DNA from: Flectonema sp. DT1601
Lineage: Eukaryota > Euglenozoa > Diplonemea > Diplonemida > Diplonemidae
Assembly (NCBI GenBank): GCA_964019425.1
Contig: OZ025810.1
Span: forward strand, 806,001-870,000
Direction: 5' to 3'
DNA: 64,000 bases
The notes beneath the pieces were generated by a model, which was not told where the DNA came from, did not search any database, and worked only from the letters and a program-made list of their open reading frames with translations. Made by a program: the position numbers and the translations under genes. Numbering within the stretch: position 1 is the stretch's first letter; the number at the start of each line of letters is the position of its first letter. Positions 30,288 through 42,223 of this stretch are shown in pieces.

Positions 30288-30434
30288 AAAACTTCTCCAA
30301 CCAGATTGGAAATCTGACTGCTGTCAGGTGAATTATGTTATCAATACTACAGCAGCTTGTAATTGTTGTTGTTAAATTTTTTTTTTTTGAAATTTTTTTT
30401 CTTATTAAAAAACAGGTGTTGTAAATTATTAATA

Positions 30435-30719
30435 ATGCCACACGAAGAACTTAGTGACGCCGAGCAGTATGCGACAGATATCTGCCAACCTATTTCTTGT
30501 AGGCGTGTTGTGTGTTTTGAAAAATATCTAGGACCGACGTATGTTTCTATTTTATTGATCGCAAAAAGGATCTTAGACAGAATACACACAAAAACATAAC
30601 AAAAAAACAGAGGCCTTAACCAGAAGAAATATAGATCCGAGTGTCAACCCATCATGGAAGAATGGAAAGTATGCTATGCAGAGAAGAAGGAAGAGTACGC
30701 GAGACTTTACAATTCGTAA
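30435..30719 (+). CDS. Twin CX9C protein, CMC4-like, two exons
   Basis: CDS is join(30435..30538, 30611..30719), giving 70 residues. Exon 1 encodes Cys17-X4-Cys22-X4-Cys27, and exon 2 encodes Cys46-X9-Cys56, each followed by aromatic or basic residues. This is the coiled-coil-helix-coiled-coil-helix arrangement of small proteins oxidised by Mia40 in the mitochondrial intermembrane space. The extra middle cysteine in the first motif is a hallmark of CMC4 (p8 of MTCP1). The loop between helices is longer than in the human protein. Splicing GAC/GTATGT...AAACAG/AGG restores one frame across both motifs; unspliced, the frame ends before the second pair. The gene is too short and too interrupted to show as one open frame. 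Role: respiratory chain assembly by analogy, not shown. Confidence 0.82.
30539..30610 (+). other. Intron of CMC4-like gene (72 bp)
   Basis: GTATGT at the 5' end, AAAAAAACAG at the 3' end, phase 2. A CATAAC a few bases before the acceptor may serve as branch point. Removing it joins the two CX9C motifs in frame. Confidence 0.85.
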
Positions 30720-30824
30720 GGTAAATTGCGGCGAATTAATTACAATATTTGAAGGGGGATGTCACTATGTGAAAGAAATCAATTCAAATCATCCATTTCC
30801 ATTCAGGTGATTAATAACAATAAA

Positions 30825-30836
30825 ATGCCACAGTAG
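30825..30836 (+). promoter_or_regulatory. Minimal upstream open frame before TOR
   Basis: ATG CCA CAG TAG lies between the probable splice acceptor (TTCAG ending 30806) and the TOR start at 30864. If the acceptor is used, every TOR mRNA carries this three-codon frame, which could lower initiation at the TOR start. Confidence 0.35.
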
Positions 30837-30863
30837 CACCATTACCCAAAGCGATCAAAAAGA

Positions 30864-33800
30864 ATGAAAAGCGGGGAAGACGTCATAGTTGGAGCCCATC
30901 GATGCATCGCAACTATGAAAGAAGGAAGTGAAGAAGAGCTCTTGATTGCAAAAAAGGAACTTGGGAAGATGCTACGAGTTGCCTTACTCGAAGTCGAGAT
31001 TGACGGTCTCCAAGAAATCGAACAATCAATTAACTTAGCGATCTATGATTGTTTTGCAGAAGGTAAACAAATAGTTGGAATCCACATGATCAATGAATTG
31101 GTTGCCGTTGAGTACATGGAAGTCAATTTAAAAACAACTCGATTCGCTAATTACCTCAGAGGGGCACTTCCAACTGAGAACACTGTACAAGCATCACTAG
31201 TAGCTGCGACACTTGGCAGAGTCGCTCTCGACGGTGGTATTCTCGCATCTGAAGTAGTAGAAGCTGAATTACGTCGATGCGTTGAATGGCTTGCAGTTGT
31301 AAAGTCAACAAGAGACTCTGGGAATCGTAGATATTCCGCGATACTTGTTATCGATGAGTTGTGTGTCGCATCACCTCATATGCTTGCCCCTCGATTGGAA
31401 GTCATTCTCGCACACATCTCAAATGGATTTCGCGACATTCGAATCAGTGCTCAAGAAGCCTGCACTAGTATGTTGTTAAGTCTTTTAAAATTACTAAACG
31501 ATCGCTCCATCCGAACCAGAGACATTTGGACCACTCGACTCTATGAAGACGCACTCACGTTACTCGAAGGAAACAGACCTAATTTACAAAATACATCGCA
31601 ATCTCAAGATTCTGCAGCATCGGTGGCATATTTTAGAGGTGGATATCTTATTCTAACTGCATTGTATCAACGAGCTTCGGAATGTTGTAGGCGAAGTACG
31701 TTATTGTTGGGGAAATTTGCGTCTATACTTGAAACAGCGATTGATGATTTTCAAAGATGTAGAAATATACCAACGATCATCGACAGAGTTACTCAGTTGG
31801 TATCTGCTATGGCGGCGTATCATTCGGAGGGGTTTGCGCATTGGTTCCTACATCGAATTATTGATTTGTATCATTCAATTTTAAAAACAAAAATAACAAA
31901 CATCGTAAAGACATCGATCCTAACAAGTCTAGACAGTATCCTATGCACTGCTGGAAAGAAAGAACAAGCCATTGTAAAACCAAAACTTCCAGTTGTAATT
32001 TTATCATTAAAAAGTGAATTATCAAGTCCAAACAGAAGCTGCAGCAATGCAGCAATTGGATGCATAGCTGCGGTGGCAGACTCTGTTCCTGTCAATGATA
32101 ACTCATCTGAACTAGAACATGAAGTCCTATCATTAGTGACGTTAGCATTAAGCCATCAAGGAGTTAATTCCGCTCTTTGCAATGCAGTTGCGAGAATTGG
32201 AAAAGCTTTGACGACTATTAAAGATGAACTACACAAGAAACTACTTCAAACGATAACAATGATTCTCACATCGTATCAGTCAGTTAGCAGCAATCCTTCT
32301 CAACGACAACTCAATCGACAGATAACGATAAGTGAAGTTATGATGGCTTTGGAAATGTTAGGTAACGTCACTGATGCCGCTCCTGAAAAAGTTATTCTCG
32401 GAAAAGTATGGATTCCAGTATCGAGTTATCACCAGCATGTCAATGAAGAATTACGTGCTGTGTCAGTTAAGGCAACTGGAAATCTGTTAAATAAAACAAT
32501 AACACATTTGGTAAATGATTTTCCTGGAATAGCAGGTGAAATGCTTCAATCATTATTATTAGTAATCGCTGGTGATGCTTCTCCTGGTATTCGATTGGAG
32601 GCTTTGAAATCTTTACCACATCAACTTGATCTTCACTTATGTAAACCTGCTCAGTTAAAATTTCTCATTGGAGCTTGCTATGATGTTTCCCATCACAATA
32701 ATAGACTTTATTCTCTTTTGATATTGGGAAGAATATGTCCTCGAAATCCAGCATTGGTTCATCCTCCTCTTAAAAAACTACTGGTAAACACCCTTCACGA
32801 ACTTGCTTTAAAAAAAACCAGAGATGGAAGTCCCACTCACGAACAAGGCAGTGAGCTTCTCGGTCATATAATCGAAGCGGCTCCTAAACTTGCTCGGATG
32901 TTTGTGGTTGCTATTAGAGATGTTTTGATAGAGAAATTACAACTTAGCTCTTCTCCAACATCGCTGAAAACTTGTATCATGAAAACCTTATATAAATTAG
33001 CATCAGTCGGTGGTACTGAAATGCAATGCACAGATCAGATTGTCGCTGTTATCATTTCACTCTTGGAAGAGGGTAAACCTGGTCTTCAACAGCGACTTGC
33101 ATGTCTGCAATGCCTCACATCACTACTTCGAGCAGTGAGTTGGGATACCCATCCTTATGTTAAATACCCTCAATTATTAGGAACCCTGTTGAGAGTACTG
33201 CAGTTGCCCCAGGCAAGTCCCACAGCTGAGGACGAGCTAAAACGAGGTGTTTTAAGCTGTCTTGGTGTTGCAGGTGCCTACGAACCATACCAACTAAAGA
33301 CTCACATTGCAACAAAAGAACGTCCTGTCGTGACTCCTACTCCACTAGCTCAGGCTCCAGAGGTATGGCATTCACTAAAAATGCAAGCCAGGACTCATGA
33401 CGCAAAGTGTGAATTAAGCCCTTTGATACCAAGCTGTGGAGGTCAACATTTAGCAATGCACTTAAACCAGTACAATCCTTCACTGTGTATTAGAGTAATG
33501 CTTAAGGTTATTAAAGATGTTACACTTCCGTCTGTAAATCATAAAATGGCTGTTGGTGCTGTCGTCATGATTTGCCGTACCATAGAAAGCAGAGACACAA
33601 CTCAATACCTGCGTGTCGTCTATGAGGCTTTTCTGGGATTGCTTTACACAGCAAGGACATCTGATGAGGCTGGTTTGGTTTCTTTTATTATACAGCAGTT
33701 AAAGGTTTTGACTGATATTGCTGGTCTTCGTGCGAGACCGTACGTCTCAAATATGATTCTCGCAGTATCGAAACTTTGTGAAACGAAACCCTCCATGGAA

Positions 33801-36800
33801 GCAGAAATACTTTTACAAGTATTGTTGTTGCTGACGGAGTTAAAAAATAGATTTTGTGAAGAGCTGTCTCCGTTTATGAAACACGTTGTTCCTATTCTTA
33901 TTTTAGCACTTAATCAAAAGAAGGTTGTAACTGTCTGTAAAGCATTAACATGTATGGAAGTTCTCGGAGCACAGTTGCAGACATACGCAACGACAGTCAT
34001 CCCACCTCTCTTGCGATGCTTTTCTGTTCAGCAGATGGAAGCCATCAGTTCAACAAGAAGCGTGCGAATCTCACCAAAGGCGAGTAACGGAACTTCGAAA
34101 GAAAAAAATCCTTCAACTCCGAAGAAGAAAACTTCTGGAACTGAAACAAACAGTCCGACTACTACTACTATAAAACAAAAAGACAGAGCTCCGGTCCAGC
34201 CGAGTACGGGTTCGGCTCCAACATCTCCGAAAGACTCGTCGAAAGAAGCGGCGAATTCACTTAGAGTTGCACAGAAAGCGTTGCAGACCCTCGCAGTGTT
34301 ATCAAAGATTATATCGTTGAGAGAGTTCGCGACTCCGATTTTACAAACTTTTATCAGAATGCTCTCAACGGAAAATATTGAGAGAAAACAACAATCAAAT
34401 GCTACCCAGTCAAACGGTGGTGGTAGCAATCACGGAGGACGACCAAAAAGTCATTCAGACGCTTTATCTATACAAGCAGACTTTGGAAATACAAACAGAA
34501 AAAGACAAATGTCTGATTCCAGTAATAACTCTCGTGATGGTGTTTTAGAAAGTCTTGTTGTAAAGACTGAACACATGACTCGACTTTATCAGTTGGAAGT
34601 CGATGCTGTTGCCACGTTGTGTTGTTTGGTACCAAATTTAAGACCCAACTCTAAACCTCTTGAGAGTGTGATTGCCGCATTAGTTCAAAAGAGAGGATTA
34701 TCAACTGAAATATTTAGATCTGTTGTATTATATAATGGAAAATTACCAGAAATTCACAAAAGTAATGATCCAGCTCTTCGAAAGCACAGCGGACCTGACA
34801 GAGACCCCGACGTCATACGAGACTTAACATGTAATCCGAGAGCCTTAAGTAACGTCTTAGAAGTCGGCTCATTAAGTTCTACTGGTGATTGGATTGAATG
34901 GCTGCGTGTCTTTTCTATTGAACTAATCAGAGAGTCTCCCAGCGCAGCTATCCGCTCTTGTAGTAATTTAGCTCAACTCAACCTTAGCGTTCGTAGAGAG
35001 CTTTTCAATGCCGCATTTGTGTCATGTTATTTATATTTACCACAACCTCAGAAGAGTCATTTACTACAAGCAGTTGTGTTGGCAATTAAATCACCTCATA
35101 TACCCCCGGATGTTTTGCAGGCTTTGTTGGCTTTGGCAGAGTTTATGGAGCACATGGAGGTGAGTGGAGATCCGCTTCAAAAGCAAAAAAGCACACCAAC
35201 ATGTCCTCAAGTTCACAGTTGTGTAATTGAGTCATCAGAAATAATATCAGAACCGGCAACAAGCATGATGATTGTCGAGAGTGAGTGTGATCAGTCTCAC
35301 TTTGATGTTAAAAGTGAGCCTAAAGTCGGAACCCCAGAAGGTCTGTTTGTCACAACAGCGGCAGACGTTTTGAGAGGAGCACCTCTAAACGGAAATAACA
35401 AACAACAAAATAAACTACCGAACACCATCTCAAACCAATCAATGATTGAACCGATAGCAGTGAAACCTCCTTTGCCTCTTCCACAGGAATTGGAACTTGA
35501 ACTTCTGGCTGAAAAAGCTGAAAAATGTCAATTATATACAAAAGCACTTCACTACCGTGAACTGGTTTTCATTGATCATTTAAAAAGAGAAGTGGGAGGA
35601 TTGTTTGGACAATACGTCGACGGCTATGTTGTGCCATTCACTCCTTTGAGAGGAAATCTTGACCAAGGATTAGCTGAGAAAACATGGACGGGATGGGTCA
35701 AACACGTCACTCAAATAATAAGAATTAATCAACACTTACGCAACCAACATTCAGCTCAAGGGATCTTAACTTTCGCTTTAGGTAACTTTGATAGAGTTTT
35801 GTTCACTGATGGATTGTTTTTACCTAGGGTAGAAGCATCAGTGTATGCTGAACTACATCAATGGGATAGAGCAAAAGAAGAATGGCTTCTTATATTGCAA
35901 CGTTTGGATACAGAAAGAGCGCAGTCTATTCACAATCAAGGATCACATCAACATTCACATTCACTGTCTGTGGTTGGGAATCTGCCGGGATCGGCTTCTC
36001 CGAGACCGTCATCAGGAAAGTCTGTTGAGTTTCCTTGGAATGGAGCTGAGTCGAATAAACTAGGTCAGAATTCTGGAGATCTGTGGAGTTCTCCAACCAG
36101 CATATCAACGAATACGACAACAGCAACACCATCCCTCGTTCAAATAGCTTCAGGATATCGAAACAAAACAAACTATGAACGAATAGCTGTTCTTCACGGA
36201 CTCATCAAAGCACTACGAGCTTTAGGAGAATGGTCTGAAGTCCTTCAACTAAGTAAACAAATTTCATCAGAGCAAACCGAAGTAGCTGAGGAAACCGCAC
36301 GTGCTGCCTGGATGCTTCAACAATGGAGTGATATGCAGAGCGCAACAGCTTTAATGGAACCAGATAATGTACAAAAACACATTCATTTAGCAGTATTGTC
36401 TGTTCAGACGAATGATTTAAAGGCGGCTGTCCTCTCTATTGAAGATGCCAGAAGGTTAATTCAGCCAGACGTTGCAGCTCTGGCATTGGAATCTTACTCA
36501 AGGGCGTATCCTCTTATTGTAAAGCTTCAGGTGTTATCTGAGTTGGAAGAGGTAATTTCATGGAAAAAACGAGGAGGAATTGAAAATCACGAACCTGAAG
36601 AACTGCAAAGCCTCCTCCAACGATGGAAACAACGTCTTCAACGAACTGAAAGAAGAACTCGTTTTTGGGAAGAAAGCTTAGCAATAAGAAGTATGCTGGT
36701 GTCACCTGCATTGCAGTTGGAATGTTGGTTGAAATTTGTTTCTATTGCATGGAAGGCTGCGAAGCCATCTCTTTCGGAAAATACGTTGAAAATGCTCCTC

Positions 36801-39800
36801 GGGATCACAGAACGACCAACATCAACGTTATACCCATCTGACCTATCAGGAACTCAACGACGATCTGGAACAGGTTCATTAATAAGTATAACTGATAAAC
36901 TAACACACGTTAATCCTTTGATAGAAACTGATAATTCTATTCATCCGCACCTCTACTGTGCGAGTTGTGAATATCTCTGGAATGCCGGTGACAGGGATTT
37001 GGCAGCCCAGCTGCTGTCAACGTATCTTAATAGGCTGACACTGTTACCTCAGGCAAAGGAAAAATATCCAAAAATATTGGGAAAATACTACAGAAGACTT
37101 GGTCGGTGGAATCAAGAACAGCATGTTGACAGTTATTGGCTTCAACCGCATAGAGAAGAGGTGATGAGGTGTTTAAGAAATGCGACTACTTTTGATGAAA
37201 CTTGTTGGAAGAATTGGCATCTATGGGCGCTAATGAACCATCGAGTAGTCAGACGATCAATGATTCATGATTATAGAATAATACCATTCGTGAATCAATC
37301 ATCACATGGTTTCATGATGGCAATTCAACGTCAAAGTAGTTCAGTTATGCAAGACCTCCTTCGTCTATTAGGACTCTGGTTTGCACACGGTCACATTAAA
37401 CAGGTTGAAACCAGAATGCGTCAAGTTCTTCAAGGAATCGCAACTAATAATTGGTTATCGGTAATACCACAGATTGTTGCTCGTTTATCACATTCGAATA
37501 AACCGATTAGAGCATTAATTCATCAGTTGGTTGTTAATCTTGGAAAGGAACACGGTCAAGCAATAGTGTATCCCCTCATATGTGTTCTTTGTTCTGAAGA
37601 TCCAAAACGAGCCCAAGCTGGTAAAGACGTTCTTGATAGAATTCAGTCTTATCACCCAGAGCTAGTAGCTGAGGGTAAGATAGTAGCCACCTCACTTGCG
37701 AAGGTAGCATTGATATTGGCAGAGCAATGGTCTTACGGGATTGACGAAGCTAGATGGTTATATTTTACAGAAAAAGACATCGCAGGAGCATTGAAGACAT
37801 TCAAGGGACTACACCAGCTAATGGAAGCCCCTCCCAGCAGTGAACACGAAGAATTATTTCACCAGCAATTTTCAGGACAATTATCGACAGCTCACGCAGT
37901 CATATTATCAGCTGAGCAGTACTTACAAGCGACGTCTCTTGATAAAGTAGCCGCTGCGAAGGCATTTCGTGAAAAAGTTGATGAAGCCTGGATGATATAC
38001 ACTAAAGTACTTAAAGAAATAGAAAGGAGATTATCAAAGATCCCTTCACTCGATCTGGAATTCGCAAACCCGGAGCTATCTCGTGCTTCTAATCTGAGAA
38101 TTGCCGTTCCTGGTACCTACAGACCCTATGAGGTATGCTAACCTTTCTTTTTTTAATATTTCAATTTTTTTTTTAAAAAAAAATCTATCTTTTACTAAAC
38201 AACAACAACACACAGCCTGTTGTCACTATTGCTTCGTTTGGTTCTCGCTGTCACATTATTCCAAGCAAACAACGACCTCGAAGAATAACAATTGTGGGTG
38301 CTGACGGTAGAGATTATGTGTTCTTATTGAAAGGTCGTGAAGACTTGAGACAAGATGAGAGAGTATGAATTTTTATTTTTATTTATATTTTTTAAAAAAA
38401 AAAAAACCAACAACAAAAACAAACTAAATCAGGTAATGCAACTATTCACACTCATTAACCAATTACTTAACGAAGACCGGACGACTGCTAAGATGTATTC
38501 ATCGATAGAGCTTTACACTGTCATTCCATTGGCATCGAGTGCCGGTTTAATTGGATGGTTGTGCAACGCTGAAACTCTTTTTTCAATTGTAAAAGAATAC
38601 AGATTTAGTCACAGGACAAGTCTGACGTTGGAGAAATCACTCATACCGGACATGGTTGAAAATGGTTATGACAAGCTTACTTTGTATCAAAAAGTTGATG
38701 TTTTTGAATACATTCTAGAAAGGTCATGTGGAGACGATCTATCCAGAATGATGTGGTTAAAAAGCAGGTCATCAGAAGTTTGGCTTGCAAGTAGAACTAC
38801 GTACACTAGGTCACTTGCTGTAATGAGCATGGTTGGTTTCATAATGGGATTAGGTGACCGTCATCCATCAAATCTAATGCTCGATGTAAGCAATAGAAAG
38901 GTCATTCATATCGACTTCGGTGATTGTTTCGAAGTTGCAAGTCGAAGATCAAAATTCCCTGAGCGAGTACCATTCAGACTCACTCGTCTTTTAATCAAAG
39001 CGATGGACTTAGCAGGTGTTGAGGGTCTCTTTAAAAGAACATCAGAAGACGTCATGAAAGTATTGCGTAAGAATAAAGATTCCCTGATGTCTATATTATC
39101 ATCATTCTTACACGATCCCTTAATCAATTGGAGGCTTATAGATCCAGGTAAACTACGAGAGGCAGACGTACCATCGACTGGTACTCATCCAACAGGAGGT
39201 GCATCTCTTGCTCAGAGTATAGAACTGGTTAACAGTGTTTCTGAAAGTCTTTTCGTTGAAAGTACAGACACTCAGGGAACTCAAAATAGAGATCTTCGCC
39301 ATCGCTCAATCAGAGAATACGCTGTCAGGTCTGTTATGTCCAGAAGAAGTGAAAAAGTAACTCAAAATGTCGTAACCAGCCAAGCAATTGGAGCCTTAAA
39401 TCGGATTAGACAAAAACTCGATGGGATCGCTTACCGAGTGAGACTCGATGAGAGAAATGGCTGTTCTCCAGAACTTTATAATTTTGATCATCACGATCCT
39501 TTATTTGTCGGCGAAACTGTTTCTATCAATGCTCCACCAACCCTAAGCGAAGAAATGTGCGGAGAATGTGAAGCTGAATACGCAACTGTTAGATGTGATG
39601 ATTGCAACGACGTATTTTGTAAGAATTGTGTCTCAGTCGTTCATGCTAAACGAAGGAACAGAAACCACACTGATCTTCATCCTATCTCATCAAGTGAATT
39701 TAGTGTTCGAACTCATCTTAAAAAGATTGATTTGACTACGTCACTTGCTACCCTTCCTTTAGAAGTTATCAATGCTGTCACCCCTCATATTGTAAAGATT

Positions 39801-40025
39801 CAAAGCCTTCTTAGAGGATACTTAGCGAGAGTCAAGAGAACTCGTTCTGTGCAATCTGACAACAGAAAGGTCGCCAGTTCTATCTCATCATACGAAGCTC
39901 AACTTGAAAAAGACGATGGACCACTTACATTAGACGCTGCTGATCAGGTTATGCGACTCATCACTGAAGCAACTGCCCATGAGAATCTCGCAGTTGCGTA
40001 TCCAGGGTGGTGTCCATGGTGGTGA
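30864..40025 (+). CDS. TOR: TOR kinase (PI3K-related) with B-box and IQ insertion, three exons
   Basis: CDS is join(30864..38132, 38216..38362, 38433..40025), 3002 residues. It holds HEAT repeats (about 1-1300, with a low-complexity Ser/Thr/Lys insert near 1055-1110), a FAT domain (about 1530-2250), FRB (about 2276-2385), kinase (about 2425-2700) and FATC (about 2974-3002). Kinase motifs include [20 protein letters not shown] across intron 2, catalytic [12 protein letters not shown] and [11 protein letters not shown]. The protein ends GWCPWW against the usual GWCPFW. Between kinase and FATC lie a B-box-type zinc finger (about 2847-2895, Cys/His spacing C-x2-C-x8-C-x2-C-x4-C-x2-C-x4-H-x7-H) and a perfect IQ motif ([11 protein letters not shown], about 2927-2937), not usual for TOR. 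In FRB, the Ser that contacts rapamycin (2035 in human) is Arg2297. Confidence 0.95.
38133..38215 (+). other. TOR intron 1 (83 bp)
   Basis: GAG/GTATGC ... ACACACAG/CCT, phase 0. TTTTACTAAAC about 20 bases before the acceptor is a strong branch-point candidate. The joined protein reads [15 protein letters not shown], matching the TOR family. Confidence 0.93.
38363..38432 (+). other. TOR intron 2 (70 bp)
   Basis: AGA/GTATGA ... AAATCAG/GTA, phase 0. ACTAAA lies directly before the acceptor. Splicing restores [12 protein letters not shown], the invariant kinase glycine-loop/lysine region. Confidence 0.93.
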
Positions 40026-40101
40026 ACATGGTGGTGTCCATGGTGGTGAACATGGTGGTGTCCATGGTGGTGAACATGGTGGTGTCCATGGTGGTGAACA
40101 T
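40006..40101 (+). repeat. 24 bp minisatellite over the TOR stop codon
   Basis: Four exact copies of a 24 bp unit (GGTGGTGTCCATGGTGGTGA plus ACAT). The first copy encodes the final WCPWW and the TGA stop of TOR; the other three continue into the 3' flank and repeat WCPWW-stop in the same frame. The unit therefore arose from the gene's own end. Confidence 0.95.
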
Positions 40102-41023
40102 GACTGTCTTATGCGATATAGAAGTAGGGGAGATAAAAAAAAAAAAATGGTGGTTTTTTTATTTCCCTATTTCTTTTTTTTTTTCTCTCTCCCATTTGGT
40201 ATTGCAAGAGCTAAAAGAGTGGAGACTCTTTTAGGTTTATCAGTTTAAGTCGATTGACGGTTTTTTTTCGTGTGTTCACAAAACATTAACACGTGCTGTA
40301 TTGTGACTTTGTGTATAGTTTAAGTTAAAGCCTCACAGTGCTAAAAGTTTAAGTATCGTTGTTGGGTGCAAAAAATAAGTCATTGATTGCCTGGATTTCC
40401 CTATTTCCTGTGGTACAGAGATGGTCCTGATGTACTGTGATGTTGTTTGTTTTTGTTTGTTGTTTTCCTTCAGATTAGTGCCTTTACGCCTTTGCCGATG
40501 CTTTCACTTTTTTTGTTTCAACGTAGCGTGAATTGCACGTTGGATTGTGTATAGCAACAAAAAGGGTTGCGATTCGATGTTTTTTTTCTCTTTTTTTCTT
40601 ACAACCAGAGATGTTTTTTTTTTGGCTGAGATTTTTTTATTTATTTATTTTTTCAAACGTGAAAAAACCCTTCCTATGAACGAAGGAGAGTTGATATTAT
40701 TCTTAATTTCCCTTACGGTTTTGTCGAACAAAACAAAAATCGTTAGTTAACGGACGTGATCAAAGCCGCGTCCCGATTGAAAAGAGGAAGTTCATTCTTC
40801 AATCGGAAAAAAAAAAAAAAAAAAATGAAATATTTATGTGGTCTTGTGTTGTAGTTTTTCTTCTTATTTTTTTGATTTTATTGACACCTCGTTTTTCAGT
40901 TTTGTAAGTTTCGTTTTGGACGTGTGTTAGGGAAAAAAAGAAATAAAAAAACATACTCTCGTTAGAGAGGGTTTTTTCTTTTTTTCCGGATCGTGTCTTG
41001 CAGAAGACACTTCCTCAAGAGGC

Positions 41024-41054
<31 letters not shown>

Positions 41055-41280
41055 AATTTTCTCAAAACTGCCGATTCAATACTGACTTAACGTGATCACG
41101 TTGCGATAAATTCTCTTGTTTATAAATTATCTGAATTAATTACAGAACTGAAAAAAATGATGATGACGGTGTACTTTTTTTTGTACGGCGCTGAGTGTTT
41201 TCATAATTATTACAAAAAAAAAAAAAAAAAAAACAAACAAACAGAATTCCCTCCCCCCTCACACACCTTATCAATAAATA
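40102..41280. other. Intergenic region between TOR and carrier
   Basis: A and T runs (40806-40824, 41024-41050 and others) with no coding signal. A likely acceptor (ACAAACAAACAG, ending 41244) precedes the carrier ATG by 36 bases. No RNA gene recognised. Confidence 0.6.
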
Positions 41281-42180
41281 ATGTCGGGAGTATCAGCAGG
41301 CATTCTTGGAGGATTGGCAGCGATGACCGCGAGTACCGTAACTCATCCAGCCGATTCTCTTAAAGTTAGAATGTTCCTACACGGAGAGGGAACATCAGGA
41401 AAGAACCCAGGAATTGGACTAGCGAGAAATATTTACAGATCGGAAGGTGTTGTAAAAGGATTTTACAGAGGTGTGACTGCAACTTGGTTAAGACAGGCTC
41501 TGTTTAGCACTTCAAGATTTGGTATGAATGATATGCTTCAGAAGAAGATGGGAGGAAACAAAGGACAGCTTTCAGTAACAAAAAAGCTATTTTCATCAGC
41601 GATTGCTGGAGCAGCAGCCGCATCAGTCAGCTGCCCTGCTGATATGGTTCTTGTTCGTATGCAGGCTGACGGAAGACTTCCTGTTGAGCAACGTCGTGGA
41701 TACTCAAATGTCTTTTCTGGTCTCAGAATCATTGTGAAGACTGAGGGTATTTCCCAACTCTACAGAGGTCTTCGTCCACTTGTTATGCGTGGATGCCTTG
41801 TCACAGCTGGACAGTTCACTACTTATGACACTGCTAAGTCTGCTTTGATTAACAGATTCAACATGGCTGATGGTACTAGAACTCACCTGATGGCATCAAC
41901 ATGTGCTGGTATTGTTTCTACTTTAATTGTTAACCCGTTAGATGTTGTTAAGTCTAGAATGATGCAGTCATCGAATATTCCAAAGTCTGGATGCACAACT
42001 CTTATCAACTACACATCTGATTGGGATTGTGTTAAACAAACCTACAAGTTTGAAGGAGTTCGTGGATTCTACAAGGGACTGCTCCCATGTTTTATGAGAC
42101 AGTGCCCTCAAGTTATTCTTATGTGGATGATATTCGAACAATATAAGAACATGTACACTTCTGTAATGGCAAAAATGTAA
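41281..42180 (+). CDS. Mitochondrial carrier, dicarboxylate/oxoglutarate type
   Basis: 299 residues, the normal length of SLC25 inner-membrane carriers. Three repeats of about 100 residues each carry the signature: THPADSLKVRM, SCPADMVLVRM and VNPLDVVKSRM. Each is followed by an EG-hydrophobic-YRG/YKG segment (EGVVKGFYRG, EGISQLYRG, EGVRGFYKG). The second repeat continues QADGRLPVEQRRGYSNVF, typical of the dicarboxylate (DIC) and oxoglutarate/malate (OGC) branch; repeat 3 ends with a YKGLLPCFMRQ helix. Predicted function is exchange of malate or related dicarboxylates across the mitochondrial inner membrane; exact substrate cannot be read. The stop TAA overlaps a GTAAGT, and TTTTTTCAG occurs 70 bp later, so a 3'-UTR intron is possible. 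Confidence 0.9.
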   Translation: MSGVSAGILGGLAAMTASTVTHPADSLKVRMFLHGEGTSGKNPGIGLARNIYRSEGVVKGFYRGVTATWLRQALFSTSRFGMNDMLQKKMGGNKGQLSVTKKLFSSAIAGAAAASVSCPADMVLVRMQADGRLPVEQRRGYSNVFSGLRIIVKTEGISQLYRGLRPLVMRGCLVTAGQFTTYDTAKSALINRFNMADGTRTHLMASTCAGIVSTLIVNPLDVVKSRMMQSSNIPKSGCTTLINYTSDWDCVKQTYKFEGVRGFYKGLLPCFMRQCPQVILMWMIFEQYKNMYTSVMAKM

Positions 42181-42181
42181 G

Positions 42182-42223
<42 letters not shown>

